This document shows positions 1-7,553 of a stretch of DNA of 41,459 nt, one piece after another. The DNA is taken from the NCBI GenBank assembly GCA_028278065.1, contig JANQFA010000129.1, positions 1 through 41,459 of the forward strand, in the 5' to 3' direction. Source of the DNA: Myxococcota bacterium. GTDB lineage: Bacteria > Myxococcota_A > UBA9160 > JAFDET01. Within the stretch, counting starts at the first letter, position 1, and the number at the start of each line of letters is the position of its first letter. Both the position numbers and the translations under genes were made by a program. The notes below the pieces were generated by a model. It was not told the origin of the DNA and ran no database searches. It saw nothing but the letters and a program-made list of their open reading frames with translations.

Positions 1-2
1 GC

Positions 3-962
3 TTCCACCTTCATCACATGGTCGGACGCGGTCGCTCCTGCTTCGAGGGCTGGTACTTCAAGCTGGTCGACGCCGAGGGAGCCCAGCCCTACGCGATCAT
101 CCCCGGGGTGTTCCTGGGCGACGACGCGCATGCCTTCGTCCAGGTGCTGGACGGGCGCGCCGGCAGGTCGGCGTATCACCGCTTCCCCCTCTCGGAGTTC
201 CATGCCGCCCGGGACGACTTCGACGTCCGCATCGGGCGCAGTCGCTTCGGCCGGGACGGGATCCGGCTCGCGATCGGCGACGGGGAGTCGAGCGCCGGCC
301 AGACGGTGAACGGCGACCTGCAGTTCTCGAGCTGGCGAGGCTGGCCGGTCACCTGGGCGAGCCCCGGAGTGATGGGGCCGTACAGCTTCGTCCCCTTCAT
401 GGAGTGCAATCACGGCATCCTCAGCATGGACCACGCGCTGTCCGGATCGCTCGAGGTGGAGGGCACCAAGACCTCGTTCGACGGCGGCCGCGGGTACATC
501 GAGAAGGACTGGGGGCGCGCGTTCCCTCGCGGCTACGTCTGGGCGCAGAGCAACCACTTCGACGAGGAAGGCGTCTCGGTGACGGCCTCGGTCGCCCGCA
601 TCCCCTGGCTCACCGGCTCGTTCCGCGGCCACCTGATCGGACTGCTCCTGCGCGGCAAGCTCCATCGCTTCACCACCTACACGGGCGCGGAGATCGAGGA
701 CATCGAGGTGACGGATCACGCCTACCGCGTGTCCGTGCGCGACCGGGAGCACCGCCTCGAGATCAGCGCGACCAAGACGGAGGGGGCGATCCTCCACGCG
801 CCCTACGAGAAGCAGATGCTGGAGCGCGTCGCCGAGACGATGACCTCGAGCGTAGACCTGCGCTTCTCTCGGTGCAGTGGCGACGCGACGCTCTTCGAAG
901 GGCAGGGGCGCCACGGCTGCCTCGAGGTCCAGGGCGACCTCGAATCGGTGCTCAACGGCTGA
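3..962 (+). CDS. Tocopherol cyclase family protein, 5' end cut by the window
   Basis: This resembles the tocopherol cyclase family, whose plant and cyanobacterial members close the chromanol ring of vitamin E. Seen: FEGWYFKLVD near the N-terminus, a GYIEKDWG block about 155 residues later, followed by YVWAQSNHF, all at the spacing expected for the family. The first ATG is at 18, but the frame is open back to the window edge and the residues before it (FHLHH) fit the family's usual lead-in, so I read the gene as truncated and its true start as upstream. No signal peptide is visible. It lies 56 bases before a wax ester synthase/DGAT on the same strand, suggesting a lipid-related locus. Family assignment is good. 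Whether it makes tocopherol in this organism is unknown, because no other tocopherol gene is in the window. Confidence 0.8.
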   Translation, partial: FHLHHMVGRGRSCFEGWYFKLVDAEGAQPYAIIPGVFLGDDAHAFVQVLDGRAGRSAYHRFPLSEFHAARDDFDVRIGRSRFGRDGIRLAIGDGESSAGQTVNGDLQFSSWRGWPVTWASPGVMGPYSFVPFMECNHGILSMDHALSGSLEVEGTKTSFDGGRGYIEKDWGRAFPRGYVWAQSNHFDEEGVSVTASVARIPWLTGSFRGHLIGLLLRGKLHRFTTYTGAEIEDIEVTDHAYRVSVRDREHRLEISATKTEGAILHAPYEKQMLERVAETMTSSVDLRFSRCSGDATLFEGQGRHGCLEVQGDLESVLNG

Positions 963-1018
963 TTCCACCTGCGTCGACACCGCCGCGCGGGCCGAGGCGG
1001 AGGGCCGCCGGGAGTCGT

Positions 1019-2470
1019 ATGTTCCCGCCGATGCATCAGATGAGCGGACAGGACGCGCTCTTCCTCTACGCGGACACGCCGGACTGCCCGCTGCAAATCG
1101 CCTCTCTGGTGTGGCTGCGCCTGCCGGAGAGCTGTCGTCCGGTGCTTCCCTGGCTCCGCGACTACTACGCGCGCACCATCCACGAGTTCCCGTCGATGCG
1201 ACAGCGGGTGATGCAGGATCCTCTGCGCATCGATCATCCGTATTGGGCGGAGGATCCCGACTTCGATCTCGAGTCCCACCTGGAGGGGCGAAAGCTCGGC
1301 CCCGACGCCGACGCGCAGGGAGCTCGCGCGCTCTTCGCGGAGTTCCTGGGCGAGCGGCTTCCGTCGGATCGGCCGCTGTGGCAGGGCATCGTCGTGGACG
1401 GCATCCGGCTCGGGGACGACCCGCAGCCGGCGACGGCGTTCATGCTGAAGATGCACCACGCCATGATGGACGGGGCGAGCGGCGCCGGACTGACGGAGCG
1501 CATCTTCAGCCCCGCGCCGGGGGAAGGGCCGCCGCGCCCCGCGCCCCGGCCCGAGCCGGGCCCGCTGCCGTCGGCGGCCGACCTGACCTGGCGTGCCCTG
1601 CGCCAGCGCGTCTGGGATCCGCTGCGGGTGGCGCGTCTGATCTCCCGCGCCGCACCCCGCCTGCGTGCCGAGGCCGCGCCTCGCCTGCGCGCCGAGGGCC
1701 GCAGCGCGACCGCGCCTGCGCCCCCGCGCGCGGAGCCCCTGGCCCGAGCCCCGCGCAGCGCGCTGAACGTGCAGATCTCCAACCGCCGCGCGTTCGAGAG
1801 TGTCGAGATCCCCGCCGAGGTCTTGACGAAGCTCCGCGAGACCAGCGGCGCCACCGTCAACGACCTGATCCTCACGCTGTGCGGGGGCGGCCTGCGCCAG
1901 TACCTGCGGGAGCGCGGCGAGCTGCCCGACGAGTCGCTGCAGGCGTTTGCGCCCATGTCGCTGCACAGCGGCGACGACGATGGCCGCCCCACCAACCGCA
2001 TCAGCCTGATCCGCTGCAGCCTCGCCACCGACACGGACGAGCCCCTGGAGCGCCTCGCCCGCATCCGGGCCGCAACGGCGCGCGGCAAGGGTCGGCGCCG
2101 GCGCGGAGAGCGGGAGCTGGTGCGGGAGATCGGTCGACTGCTGCCCGCCGTGCCCACCCAGCTGGCCGTGCGCGCGCACGGACTGCTGAGCCCGTACGTG
2201 GGACCCCTGACCAACGTGGTCATCAGCAGCATCCGCCTGAGCGACGACCCGCTCTACATGGGCCCGGGCAGCGTGGTGGGATTCGAGGGATCAGGCCCGC
2301 TGGTGGATGGGATCGGGCTGCTGATCGCGGCCTTCGGCTATCGCCGTGGCCTCACCCTGTCCCTGACGGCCGCCCCGGAGGCCGTCCCGGACCTGCCCGG
2401 CCTGGTCAAGGCGCTCGACCAGCAGGCTTCGCGGCTACGGGCCGAGCTGGCGAAGCAGACCGCGGCGTAG
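1019..2470 (+). CDS. Wax ester synthase / diacylglycerol acyltransferase (WS/DGAT)
   Basis: Bifunctional acyltransferase that esterifies fatty alcohols or diacylglycerol with acyl-CoA to make storage lipid, usually at the inner membrane. Seen: the catalytic HHAMMDG motif (residues 146-152), a PLW motif just before it, the ND pair (281-282) and the usual C-terminal GPLTNVVISS / SLTAAPEAVPDL region. At 483 residues it has the full family length. The ATG at 1019 has GGGAG four bases upstream. Alternatives are ATGs at 1031 and 1040, and 1031 lies 7 bases after a TATGTT hexamer, so a leaderless start there is possible. A stretch rich in Ala, Arg and Pro (about 180-245) is longer than usual and looks like a linker. 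The longer in-frame extension back to 404 overlaps the previous gene and is not real. Confidence 0.9.
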   Translation: MFPPMHQMSGQDALFLYADTPDCPLQIASLVWLRLPESCRPVLPWLRDYYARTIHEFPSMRQRVMQDPLRIDHPYWAEDPDFDLESHLEGRKLGPDADAQGARALFAEFLGERLPSDRPLWQGIVVDGIRLGDDPQPATAFMLKMHHAMMDGASGAGLTERIFSPAPGEGPPRPAPRPEPGPLPSAADLTWRALRQRVWDPLRVARLISRAAPRLRAEAAPRLRAEGRSATAPAPPRAEPLARAPRSALNVQISNRRAFESVEIPAEVLTKLRETSGATVNDLILTLCGGGLRQYLRERGELPDESLQAFAPMSLHSGDDDGRPTNRISLIRCSLATDTDEPLERLARIRAATARGKGRRRRGERELVREIGRLLPAVPTQLAVRAHGLLSPYVGPLTNVVISSIRLSDDPLYMGPGSVVGFEGSGPLVDGIGLLIAAFGYRRGLTLSLTAAPEAVPDLPGLVKALDQQASRLRAELAKQTAA

Positions 2471-2615
2471 CCTCGGCGCAGGGCTTCCGCGGCTGGGTGA
2501 GGTGCCGGCTGCGGGCGGGAGAGCCGCGTACGCCCGCTCCGACTCCTCTGTGACACATCGGAGAGATCGGAGCCACCCACTCCAGGGGGGAGAGCCGCTC
2601 GGAGGAAGCTCGCCC

Positions 2616-3218
2616 ATGCGGACCACCCTGAAGCTCTGTGCCGCAGCGGCCCTGCTGGCCCTCCCGGTCTCTGTGCGGGCAGCGCCCATGGTGATCGTGG
2701 AGCCGGCAGTCACGAACGCGATGCTGGGCGACCGGATCGCCGTCAACGTCTTCATCGACACCGATGGGCTCACCTTCGAGGAGTACGCTCTCAGCATCGG
2801 CTTCCGAACGCGCGGCACCAATGGGGCGGACGTCACGAACGTAGCCCGGACCATCAACGACCTCGGCTTCATCGCGGACCTCTCGGGGCCGCCGGTAATC
2901 GACGACCCCGCCGGCGACGTTCGCAACCTGAACGCGTCGTCCTTCACGCTGTCGCTGGGTCCCGGCGTCTACCTGGTCGAGACCCTCGAGTTCACGATCG
3001 ATCTCGCGAGCGGCATCATCGACGTCACGCCGTTCCTCGGCGATGGCGAGTCGCTCGGTCTGGACGACGGTGTCTGCCCGTTCGACGGTGTGGGCCGGCC
3101 ACCCTGCGAGGTCGGCTTCGTGGGCGCCGTGGTCAACGTGACCTTGCCGGAGCCGGGGCTGGCCCTGCTGGTCGCCGGCGCGGGCCTCGGCCTGCGGGCG
3201 GCACGCCGTCGACGCTAG
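2616..3218 (+). CDS. Small PEP-CTERM exported protein
   Basis: 200-residue exported protein of unknown role. Seen: a signal peptide (MRTTLKLCAAAALLALPVSVRA), a beta-rich acidic body, and a C-terminal sorting tail made of LPEP, a hydrophobic stretch and AARRRR. In the PEP-CTERM system this tail is cut by an exosortase and the protein is placed at the cell surface. The start is set by GGAGGAA at 2601-2607, nine bases before the ATG. The body resembles cohesin-like PEP-CTERM proteins (opening with P-x-V-x-V-E-P and 'GDxIAVNVFIDTDG'), but I cannot confirm this. No exosortase gene is in the window. It faces the outer membrane protein gene across a short inverted repeat. Confidence 0.8.
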   Translation: MRTTLKLCAAAALLALPVSVRAAPMVIVEPAVTNAMLGDRIAVNVFIDTDGLTFEEYALSIGFRTRGTNGADVTNVARTINDLGFIADLSGPPVIDDPAGDVRNLNASSFTLSLGPGVYLVETLEFTIDLASGIIDVTPFLGDGESLGLDDGVCPFDGVGRPPCEVGFVGAVVNVTLPEPGLALLVAGAGLGLRAARRRR

Positions 3219-3232
3219 CCATCGAACGACCA

Positions 3233-3261
3233 GGGCTCCAACCAGATCTCCGGTGGAGCCC
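3233..3261. terminator. Inverted repeat between convergent genes, likely two-way terminator
   Basis: GGGCTCCA (3233-3240) and TGGAGCCC (3254-3261) form a perfect 8-base stem with a 13-base loop, in the gap between the stop codons of two convergent genes. There is no T-run, so it is at best a hairpin barrier or a weak terminator. Confidence 0.4.
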
Positions 3262-3293
3262 AGTGCTTCGAGAGAGACGCGGACGTTCCTGGC

Positions 3294-4172
3294 TCAGAAG
3301 CTGAAGAGCACTCCCAGGCTTGCCCGCACGGCGTGGTTGACGTCGTACTCTCCCGTCGCGTACTCGAACCCGGCTGCCGTTCCGAACTCCTTGCCATACG
3401 GAACGCGGATGGCGAGCCGTTCGCTGCCGTCGATCGATCGCAGGTAGTCGGCGCCGACCACCAGCTCCATCCGGAAGCGCCCTCGCTCGACGAGGGGTGT
3501 GCGGAGCTCGAGGCCCAGGGTTCCGGTATCGAACGTGGCCTCGCGGGTCTCAGCCGACCCCACTGGTGTTCCCGTGGAGGGCCACGCACGGACTCCGCGA
3601 AGCCGCGCCTCGTACTTGCTGCGTTCCCAGCCGAGAACCGGGCCGATCGTGAGGGGATGGTCCCACAGCGAGCCGTCGACATCGAATCCGAGCTTGGCGT
3701 GCCAGCCGCCCCGGTACTCGACCCGGATGTCCGCGAACACGCGCTCCTCGTCGAGAACCGTCGCGCCGACTTCGGCGCCGAGCTCGGTCAGATCGGCAAG
3801 GGCGTAGCGGTAGCCGACCTGGAGCCAGGGCCGCACGCCCAGAGCCCGAACCGGGAGCCAGAGACGCCCGCTGAGCGAGCCGGAGAAGCCATCGAGATCG
3901 ATCCGTTCACTCTCGTCCAGGAGCCGGAGGAGACTGCCCGTCGAGTCGATGACGACCAGCCCCTCGGCCGCGGTGTCGACCTCGTGCTTCGACCAGCTTC
4001 CGTCGATCAAGAGGCCAAAGCGCCATGCGGTCGGCGCGGGGGGTGAAGCGGGGGCGGTTCCCGGGTCTCGCGCGGTCAGCGCGGATTCCGCGGAGACCGG
4101 CGCGGCGAGGACGAGCGGCAGGACCGGCAGGAGCGCGCGGACCAGGGCGAGCCAGGCGTCGCGGCGTCGCAT
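3294..4172 (-). CDS. Outer membrane beta-barrel protein
   Basis: 292-residue protein with a signal peptide (MRRRDAWLALVRALLPVLPLVLAAPVSA) and a body of alternating polar and hydrophobic strands rich in Trp, Tyr, Arg and Gly. It ends in LGVLFSF. A terminal Phe after a last amphipathic strand is the classic signal for Bam-dependent insertion into the outer membrane, and I infer a barrel from the strand pattern. The closest general match in style is the autotransporter or OmpA/OmpW-like barrel group, but no specific family is recognised. The ATG at 4172 is preceded on its strand by GAGGGGGG. The longer frame back to 4400 has no ribosome binding site and would bury the signal peptide. Two strands carry a run of charged residues (WERSKYEARLRG), as expected of barrel hairpins. 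Confidence 0.65.
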   Translation of the reverse strand: MRRRDAWLALVRALLPVLPLVLAAPVSAESALTARDPGTAPASPPAPTAWRFGLLIDGSWSKHEVDTAAEGLVVIDSTGSLLRLLDESERIDLDGFSGSLSGRLWLPVRALGVRPWLQVGYRYALADLTELGAEVGATVLDEERVFADIRVEYRGGWHAKLGFDVDGSLWDHPLTIGPVLGWERSKYEARLRGVRAWPSTGTPVGSAETREATFDTGTLGLELRTPLVERGRFRMELVVGADYLRSIDGSERLAIRVPYGKEFGTAAGFEYATGEYDVNHAVRASLGVLFSF

Positions 4173-4365
4173 TCGGTGAGACCCCCCTCTTCGTCTTGGA
4201 GGATTCTCGGAGAGCGGCTGTGAGCTGTCGCCTATCCGACACACACACGTGGCTCTCCGACCATCCATCCTACGATCTGGGAGCTTCCGGGGGAAGGGGC
4301 CGTGCAGGAGAGCGGGTGAGGTCGCGTGGTCTCGCCAGCCCGTACGCATGTGGGTGGCCGCAGGA

Positions 4366-4371
4366 TAGAAT
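4366..4371 (+). promoter_or_regulatory. -10-like hexamer TAGAAT upstream of the YbjQ operon
   Basis: TAGAAT sits 41 bases before the GTG start of the first YbjQ gene. No -35 match is visible at normal spacing. The same TAGAATG string occurs upstream of the genes starting at 10505 and at 33039. The 240-base gap 4173-4412 also holds a TAGGAT (minus strand, 4267-4272) that could serve the outer membrane protein gene. Confidence 0.35.
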
Positions 4372-4412
4372 GCTGCAGGAGCGTGCCACCCTGGCTCCAA
4401 GGAGTGTCATTC

Positions 4413-4733
4413 GTGCCGATCTTGATGAGCAACACCGAGACGATCCCCGGCAAGACGATCGTGGAGTTCTATGGCGTCGTGAGCGGCAACACCGTGCGCG
4501 CGAAACACGTCGGCCGCGACATCATGGCCGGCTTCAAGAACCTCGTCGGTGGCGAGCTCGCAGCCTACACCGAGCTACTCAGCGACTCGCGCAAGGAGGC
4601 TGTCGCGCGCATGCTGGAGCAAGCGGAATCGATGAACGCCAACGCGGTCGTCAACGTGCGCTTCGCGACCAGCTCGGTGGCCCAGGGGGCGGCGGAGCTC
4701 TTTGCGTACGGGACGGCCGTGCGCGTGCAGTGA
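4413..4733 (+). CDS. YbjQ family protein (UPF0145, predicted heavy-metal-binding fold)
   Basis: 106 residues, the same length as E. coli YbjQ. Seen: TETIPGKTIVEFYGVVSGNTVRAKHVGRDI near the start, a YTELLSDSRKEAVARM helix, then MNANAVVNVRF and a FAYGTAV end, all diagnostic of the family. YbjQ proteins form a pentameric barrel of unknown function. They are often labelled heavy-metal binding, on thin evidence. I chose the GTG at 4413 because AAGGAG (4399-4404) stands eight bases ahead. The ATG at 4425 is the alternative and would remove four residues. It is first in a three-gene operon with a second, membrane-tethered YbjQ-like protein (10-base gap) and an M48 peptidase. Confidence 0.85.
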   Translation: MPILMSNTETIPGKTIVEFYGVVSGNTVRAKHVGRDIMAGFKNLVGGELAAYTELLSDSRKEAVARMLEQAESMNANAVVNVRFATSSVAQGAAELFAYGTAVRVQ

Positions 4734-4743
4734 GGGCCCTGCG

Positions 4744-5214
4744 ATGGAAGCGCTGACTCAACTCGGCATCACGCTGATGGTACTGACGGTCACCTACCTC
4801 GTGGGGAGCGCGATCGAGCGGCGTCACTTCGACAGCTTGCGCAAACGCGAGGCGCGTCTCCGCGCGTTCCCGACGGTCACGTTCGAGCGGCTTCCCGAGG
4901 GCTGGCAGGTGGCCGACTCGGGACTTGCCATGGGCAGCACGGTGGTCTCTCTCGACTACTTCAAGCGCTTCCTCGCAGGCCTTCGCGGCATTCTCGGGGG
5001 GCGGGTCCGATCCTACGAGCCGCTGCTGGACCGCGCGCGCCGCGAGGCGCTGCTGCGGATGACCGAGGGGGCAGTAGCCGACGGGTACGACGCGATCGTC
5101 AACGTGCGACTCGAGACATCCAGGTTGGCGTCGAGCCGTGGCCGGGGAAAGGGCACCGCCGGCGTCGAGATGCTCGCGTTCGGCACGGCAGTCAAGCTCG
5201 TTCGCCAGCCATGA
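4744..5214 (+). CDS. Membrane-anchored YbjQ-like protein
   Basis: 156 residues. An N-terminal membrane segment (about residues 5-23, LGITLMVLTVTYLVGSAIE) is followed by a basic RKREARLRAF stretch and then a YbjQ-like domain: VADSGLAMGSTVVSLDYFKRF in place of the usual IPG...GVV start, then YEPLLDRARREALLRM, DGYDAIVNVRLETS and MLAFGTAVKLV. So it is a YbjQ paralogue tethered to the inner membrane, with the domain probably in the cytoplasm. A Ser/Arg/Gly insert sits between the last two strands. The stop overlaps the next start as ATGA, so the peptidase is translationally coupled. I infer that this protein and the soluble YbjQ upstream may form mixed oligomers at the membrane. Confidence 0.8.
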   Translation: MEALTQLGITLMVLTVTYLVGSAIERRHFDSLRKREARLRAFPTVTFERLPEGWQVADSGLAMGSTVVSLDYFKRFLAGLRGILGGRVRSYEPLLDRARREALLRMTEGAVADGYDAIVNVRLETSRLASSRGRGKGTAGVEMLAFGTAVKLVRQP

Positions 5215-6026
5215 GGTTCGAGCCGAGGGCTCCGCGCGAGGGGATCAACGTCAGCGCGACGCATCCCCTCCGCGAAGCGGCGCTCCTCGTGGCAGGCGTT
5301 TCGGCGATCTTCGCGGCGCTGATTCTGGTGGTTGGATGGAGCGTCGAGTGGGCCGTCCGCTGGATCCCGCCGGAACTCGAAGCCCGCACTTTCGGGGATT
5401 GGGCGCATCACCTGAGCAGCCCGGAGCACGAAGCCGAGCGTCTCGCGGTGGAAGCGCTGGCTCGGCGACTCGCGATGCACTGGCCCGGTGCGCCCTATGA
5501 GTTCCAGGTCACCGTGAGCGACGAGCCCGAGGTCAATGCAATGGCCTTGCCTGGAGGCACGATCCTCGTGACGAAGGGCCTGCTGCGCGAGTCGCAGAGC
5601 GAGAACGAGCTGGCGTTCGTGGTGGGGCATGAGCTCGGGCACTTCCGCAATCGGGATCAGCTGCGCCGGTTGGGACGCGGCATCCTGTACGAGCTGACCG
5701 CTTCGGCGCTGTTCGGGTTCAACGCGACCGCTCCGGAGGTGACCGGCTTCCTCGGCCAGATGGCGGACCGTGGATTCGATCGGGAACAGGAGCGCGCCGC
5801 CGACCGATTCGGCCTGGAGCTGGTTCAGGCCGAGTACGGGCACGTGGCGGGGGCGGGGCGGTTCTTCGAGCGACTCGTTTCCCGCACATCGGGGCTGGGC
5901 GACCTCGCGGCCTACGTGTCGACCCATCCGGCGAGCAGCGACCGCCTGGAGGACCTTCGCGACTACGCGGCGGAGCGGGGATGGCGGCGCGAGGGCGTGC
6001 TTCAGCCTTGGACCCGGTCGGACTGA
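5211..6026 (+). CDS. M48 family zinc metallopeptidase
   Basis: 271 residues. One membrane segment near the N-terminus (about 24-47) is followed by an M48 (Ste24/HtpX/BepA-like) peptidase domain. Seen: HELGH at residues 140-144 (zinc-binding HExxH) and ERAADRFG with the third-ligand Glu at 194 and Asp at 198. VNAMALPGGTILVTKGLL before the HExxH is the typical M48 substrate strand, and THPASSDRLEDL near the end is typical of soluble-domain M48C proteins. No lipobox is present, so it is most likely anchored with its domain in the periplasm. The start overlaps the previous stop by four bases. Its 3' end overlaps the convergent HAF-repeat gene by 25 bases. The neighbours suggest it processes or is recruited by the YbjQ-type proteins, though that is unproven. 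Confidence 0.88.
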   Translation: MRFEPRAPREGINVSATHPLREAALLVAGVSAIFAALILVVGWSVEWAVRWIPPELEARTFGDWAHHLSSPEHEAERLAVEALARRLAMHWPGAPYEFQVTVSDEPEVNAMALPGGTILVTKGLLRESQSENELAFVVGHELGHFRNRDQLRRLGRGILYELTASALFGFNATAPEVTGFLGQMADRGFDREQERAADRFGLELVQAEYGHVAGAGRFFERLVSRTSGLGDLAAYVSTHPASSDRLEDLRDYAAERGWRREGVLQPWTRSD

Positions 6027-7441
6027 CGCCGACCGTTCGGTCGACGCCACAGGAGTGCCGCGAGCACCAGGGCCAGCTCGAAGCCGAGTCCGCACGCGAC
6101 GCCGCGCTCCCGGGGAATCCAGGGCTCGATGCACTGGGGATCCGGTGCCGTCTGGAGCTCCGGCGGAAGACCCGCGGATTCGCCTCCGTCGAAGTCGATC
6201 AGGCCGTCTTCGGACGGATCGTTGTTGATGCCGTCCGAGCAATCGGGACTCTCGGTGAGCCCTTCGTCGTTTCGGCAGCCCGGATCGTCCAGATCGGTGG
6301 CGCCGTCCCCGTCGTTGTCGACACCGTCGTCGCAGGCCGGCTCGCAGGCGTCCCCGACCCCGTCGCCGTTCGCGTCGGCCTGATCCGGATTGGAGACGCC
6401 CAGGCAGTTGTCCGCGACGTCTGGCCACCCGTCGGCGTCGTCGTCGGGCACCTCCAGGTGCCAGGCTTCCGTGAAGCCCTCGGGATTCGTTCCTCGTCCG
6501 ACGATGAAGCGCGCGTCCCGTGACAGGTTCATCGCGAGAGTGAGCTGCCAGCCGTCGAGGGGCAGGCCCAGATCATCCTCGACCACCGACTGGAGCGAGC
6601 GCATTCCGATGCCTGCGCTCCACACGAAGGCGCCATAGCCGCCCTCGATCGCGCTACCGCCCACGACGATCGATCCGTCCGACGAGATCGCCCAGGCAAT
6701 GCTGAAGACGTCCCCTCCCGGTAAGTCTCCGATCGAGACCATGCCCGATTCCTCCGTCCAGACGAAGGCCTCCGTGCCGCCGTATCCCGTAGCGACGGAG
6801 CCATCGGAGGAAACATCGGCCACCGATGAGAGTTCCCCGCCAGGGAGAATGCCCAGGGCCGAGGGTACCCCGTCCCGCCACAAGAGCGCCTGCGGTCCTC
6901 CTGTCATGTGTCCGACGTGCCCGGTTCCACCCACCACCGACCCGTCGTCCGAGACGGCGCGCGTGGAGTTCACGCGCCCGTCGGGCAGCAGGGTGAGCAC
7001 CCCGTCATCCCAGCGGGCAGCCCCCCAGAAAGTGCGCCCGACCATGACCGAACCGTCGGCGTTCACGCCTTGCACGATTCCGCTGGCGGAGTCGGCATCG
7101 ATGGGAAGCGCGTCTACCACGTCGCCGCGCCAACGGCACGGACGGTTGCCTTCCGATGCCTGTGCGAATCCGCCGATCACCGATCCATCATCCGAGATCG
7201 CCAGGCCCATGCTCGACCCGTCCGGAACCAGGCCCTCCATCCGCTCCATGACCCCGTTCTCCCAGCGGAATGCGCGCCAGTCACTGTGTCCGGTGACGAC
7301 GCGGCCGTCGGCGGAGACACCCCAGGCCTCACTCTCCGAGGCACCCGGGAGAGTCCCGAGGGCGGTGAAGACCGGCTGGGCCGCAACGGCCGGGGCGGTG
7401 AGCGTCGCCGCCAGCAGGATCGGGATCATCCTCGGCGTCAT
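6002..7441 (-). CDS. HAF-repeat surface protein with Ca-binding repeats and a MYXO-CTERM-like tail
   Basis: 479 residues. Order: signal peptide (1-23); about seven HAF-type repeats (25-340) of the form 'G.LPGG..S.A..IS.DGSVVVG.......AF.W', which fold as beta-propeller blades; a thrombospondin type 3 repeat (about 345-385, DADGWPDVADNC and DANGDGVGDACE); two short Asp/Asn-rich segments (CDDGVDNDGDGATDLDDPGC, CSDGINND); then a tail with CGLGFELAL, a hydrophobic stretch and WRRPNGRR. The tail matches that of the giant metalloprotease at 12166 and looks like a lipid-attachment or cell-surface sorting signal. The ATG at 7441 follows GGGGGG; an ATG ten codons upstream is possible. The gene follows the two hydrolase-cyclase genes on the same strand after a 112-base gap. 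Function unknown; probably a calcium-stabilised surface protein. Confidence 0.8.
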   Translation of the reverse strand: MTPRMIPILLAATLTAPAVAAQPVFTALGTLPGASESEAWGVSADGRVVTGHSDWRAFRWENGVMERMEGLVPDGSSMGLAISDDGSVIGGFAQASEGNRPCRWRGDVVDALPIDADSASGIVQGVNADGSVMVGRTFWGAARWDDGVLTLLPDGRVNSTRAVSDDGSVVGGTGHVGHMTGGPQALLWRDGVPSALGILPGGELSSVADVSSDGSVATGYGGTEAFVWTEESGMVSIGDLPGGDVFSIAWAISSDGSIVVGGSAIEGGYGAFVWSAGIGMRSLQSVVEDDLGLPLDGWQLTLAMNLSRDARFIVGRGTNPEGFTEAWHLEVPDDDADGWPDVADNCLGVSNPDQADANGDGVGDACEPACDDGVDNDGDGATDLDDPGCRNDEGLTESPDCSDGINNDPSEDGLIDFDGGESAGLPPELQTAPDPQCIEPWIPRERGVACGLGFELALVLAALLWRRPNGRRQSDRVQG

Positions 7442-7553
7442 CTGGGCCCCCCATCCCATGCCGGTATTCACACGGCTGTGTATCGGCGGAACGCTCGGGC
7501 TCCTTGAGCGGCTTCGGAGCGTCGCGGGCCAAGCCAGCGGGGTGACGGAGGAG

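Noticed and set aside
2511..2537. Inverted repeat GCGGGCG/CGCCCGC after the WS/DGAT gene
   Set aside because: A 7-base GC-only stem with a 13-base loop is expected by chance in such sequence.
4239..4250. ACACACACAC dinucleotide run in the outer membrane protein leader
   Set aside because: Too short to be a contingency repeat and located outside the coding frame.
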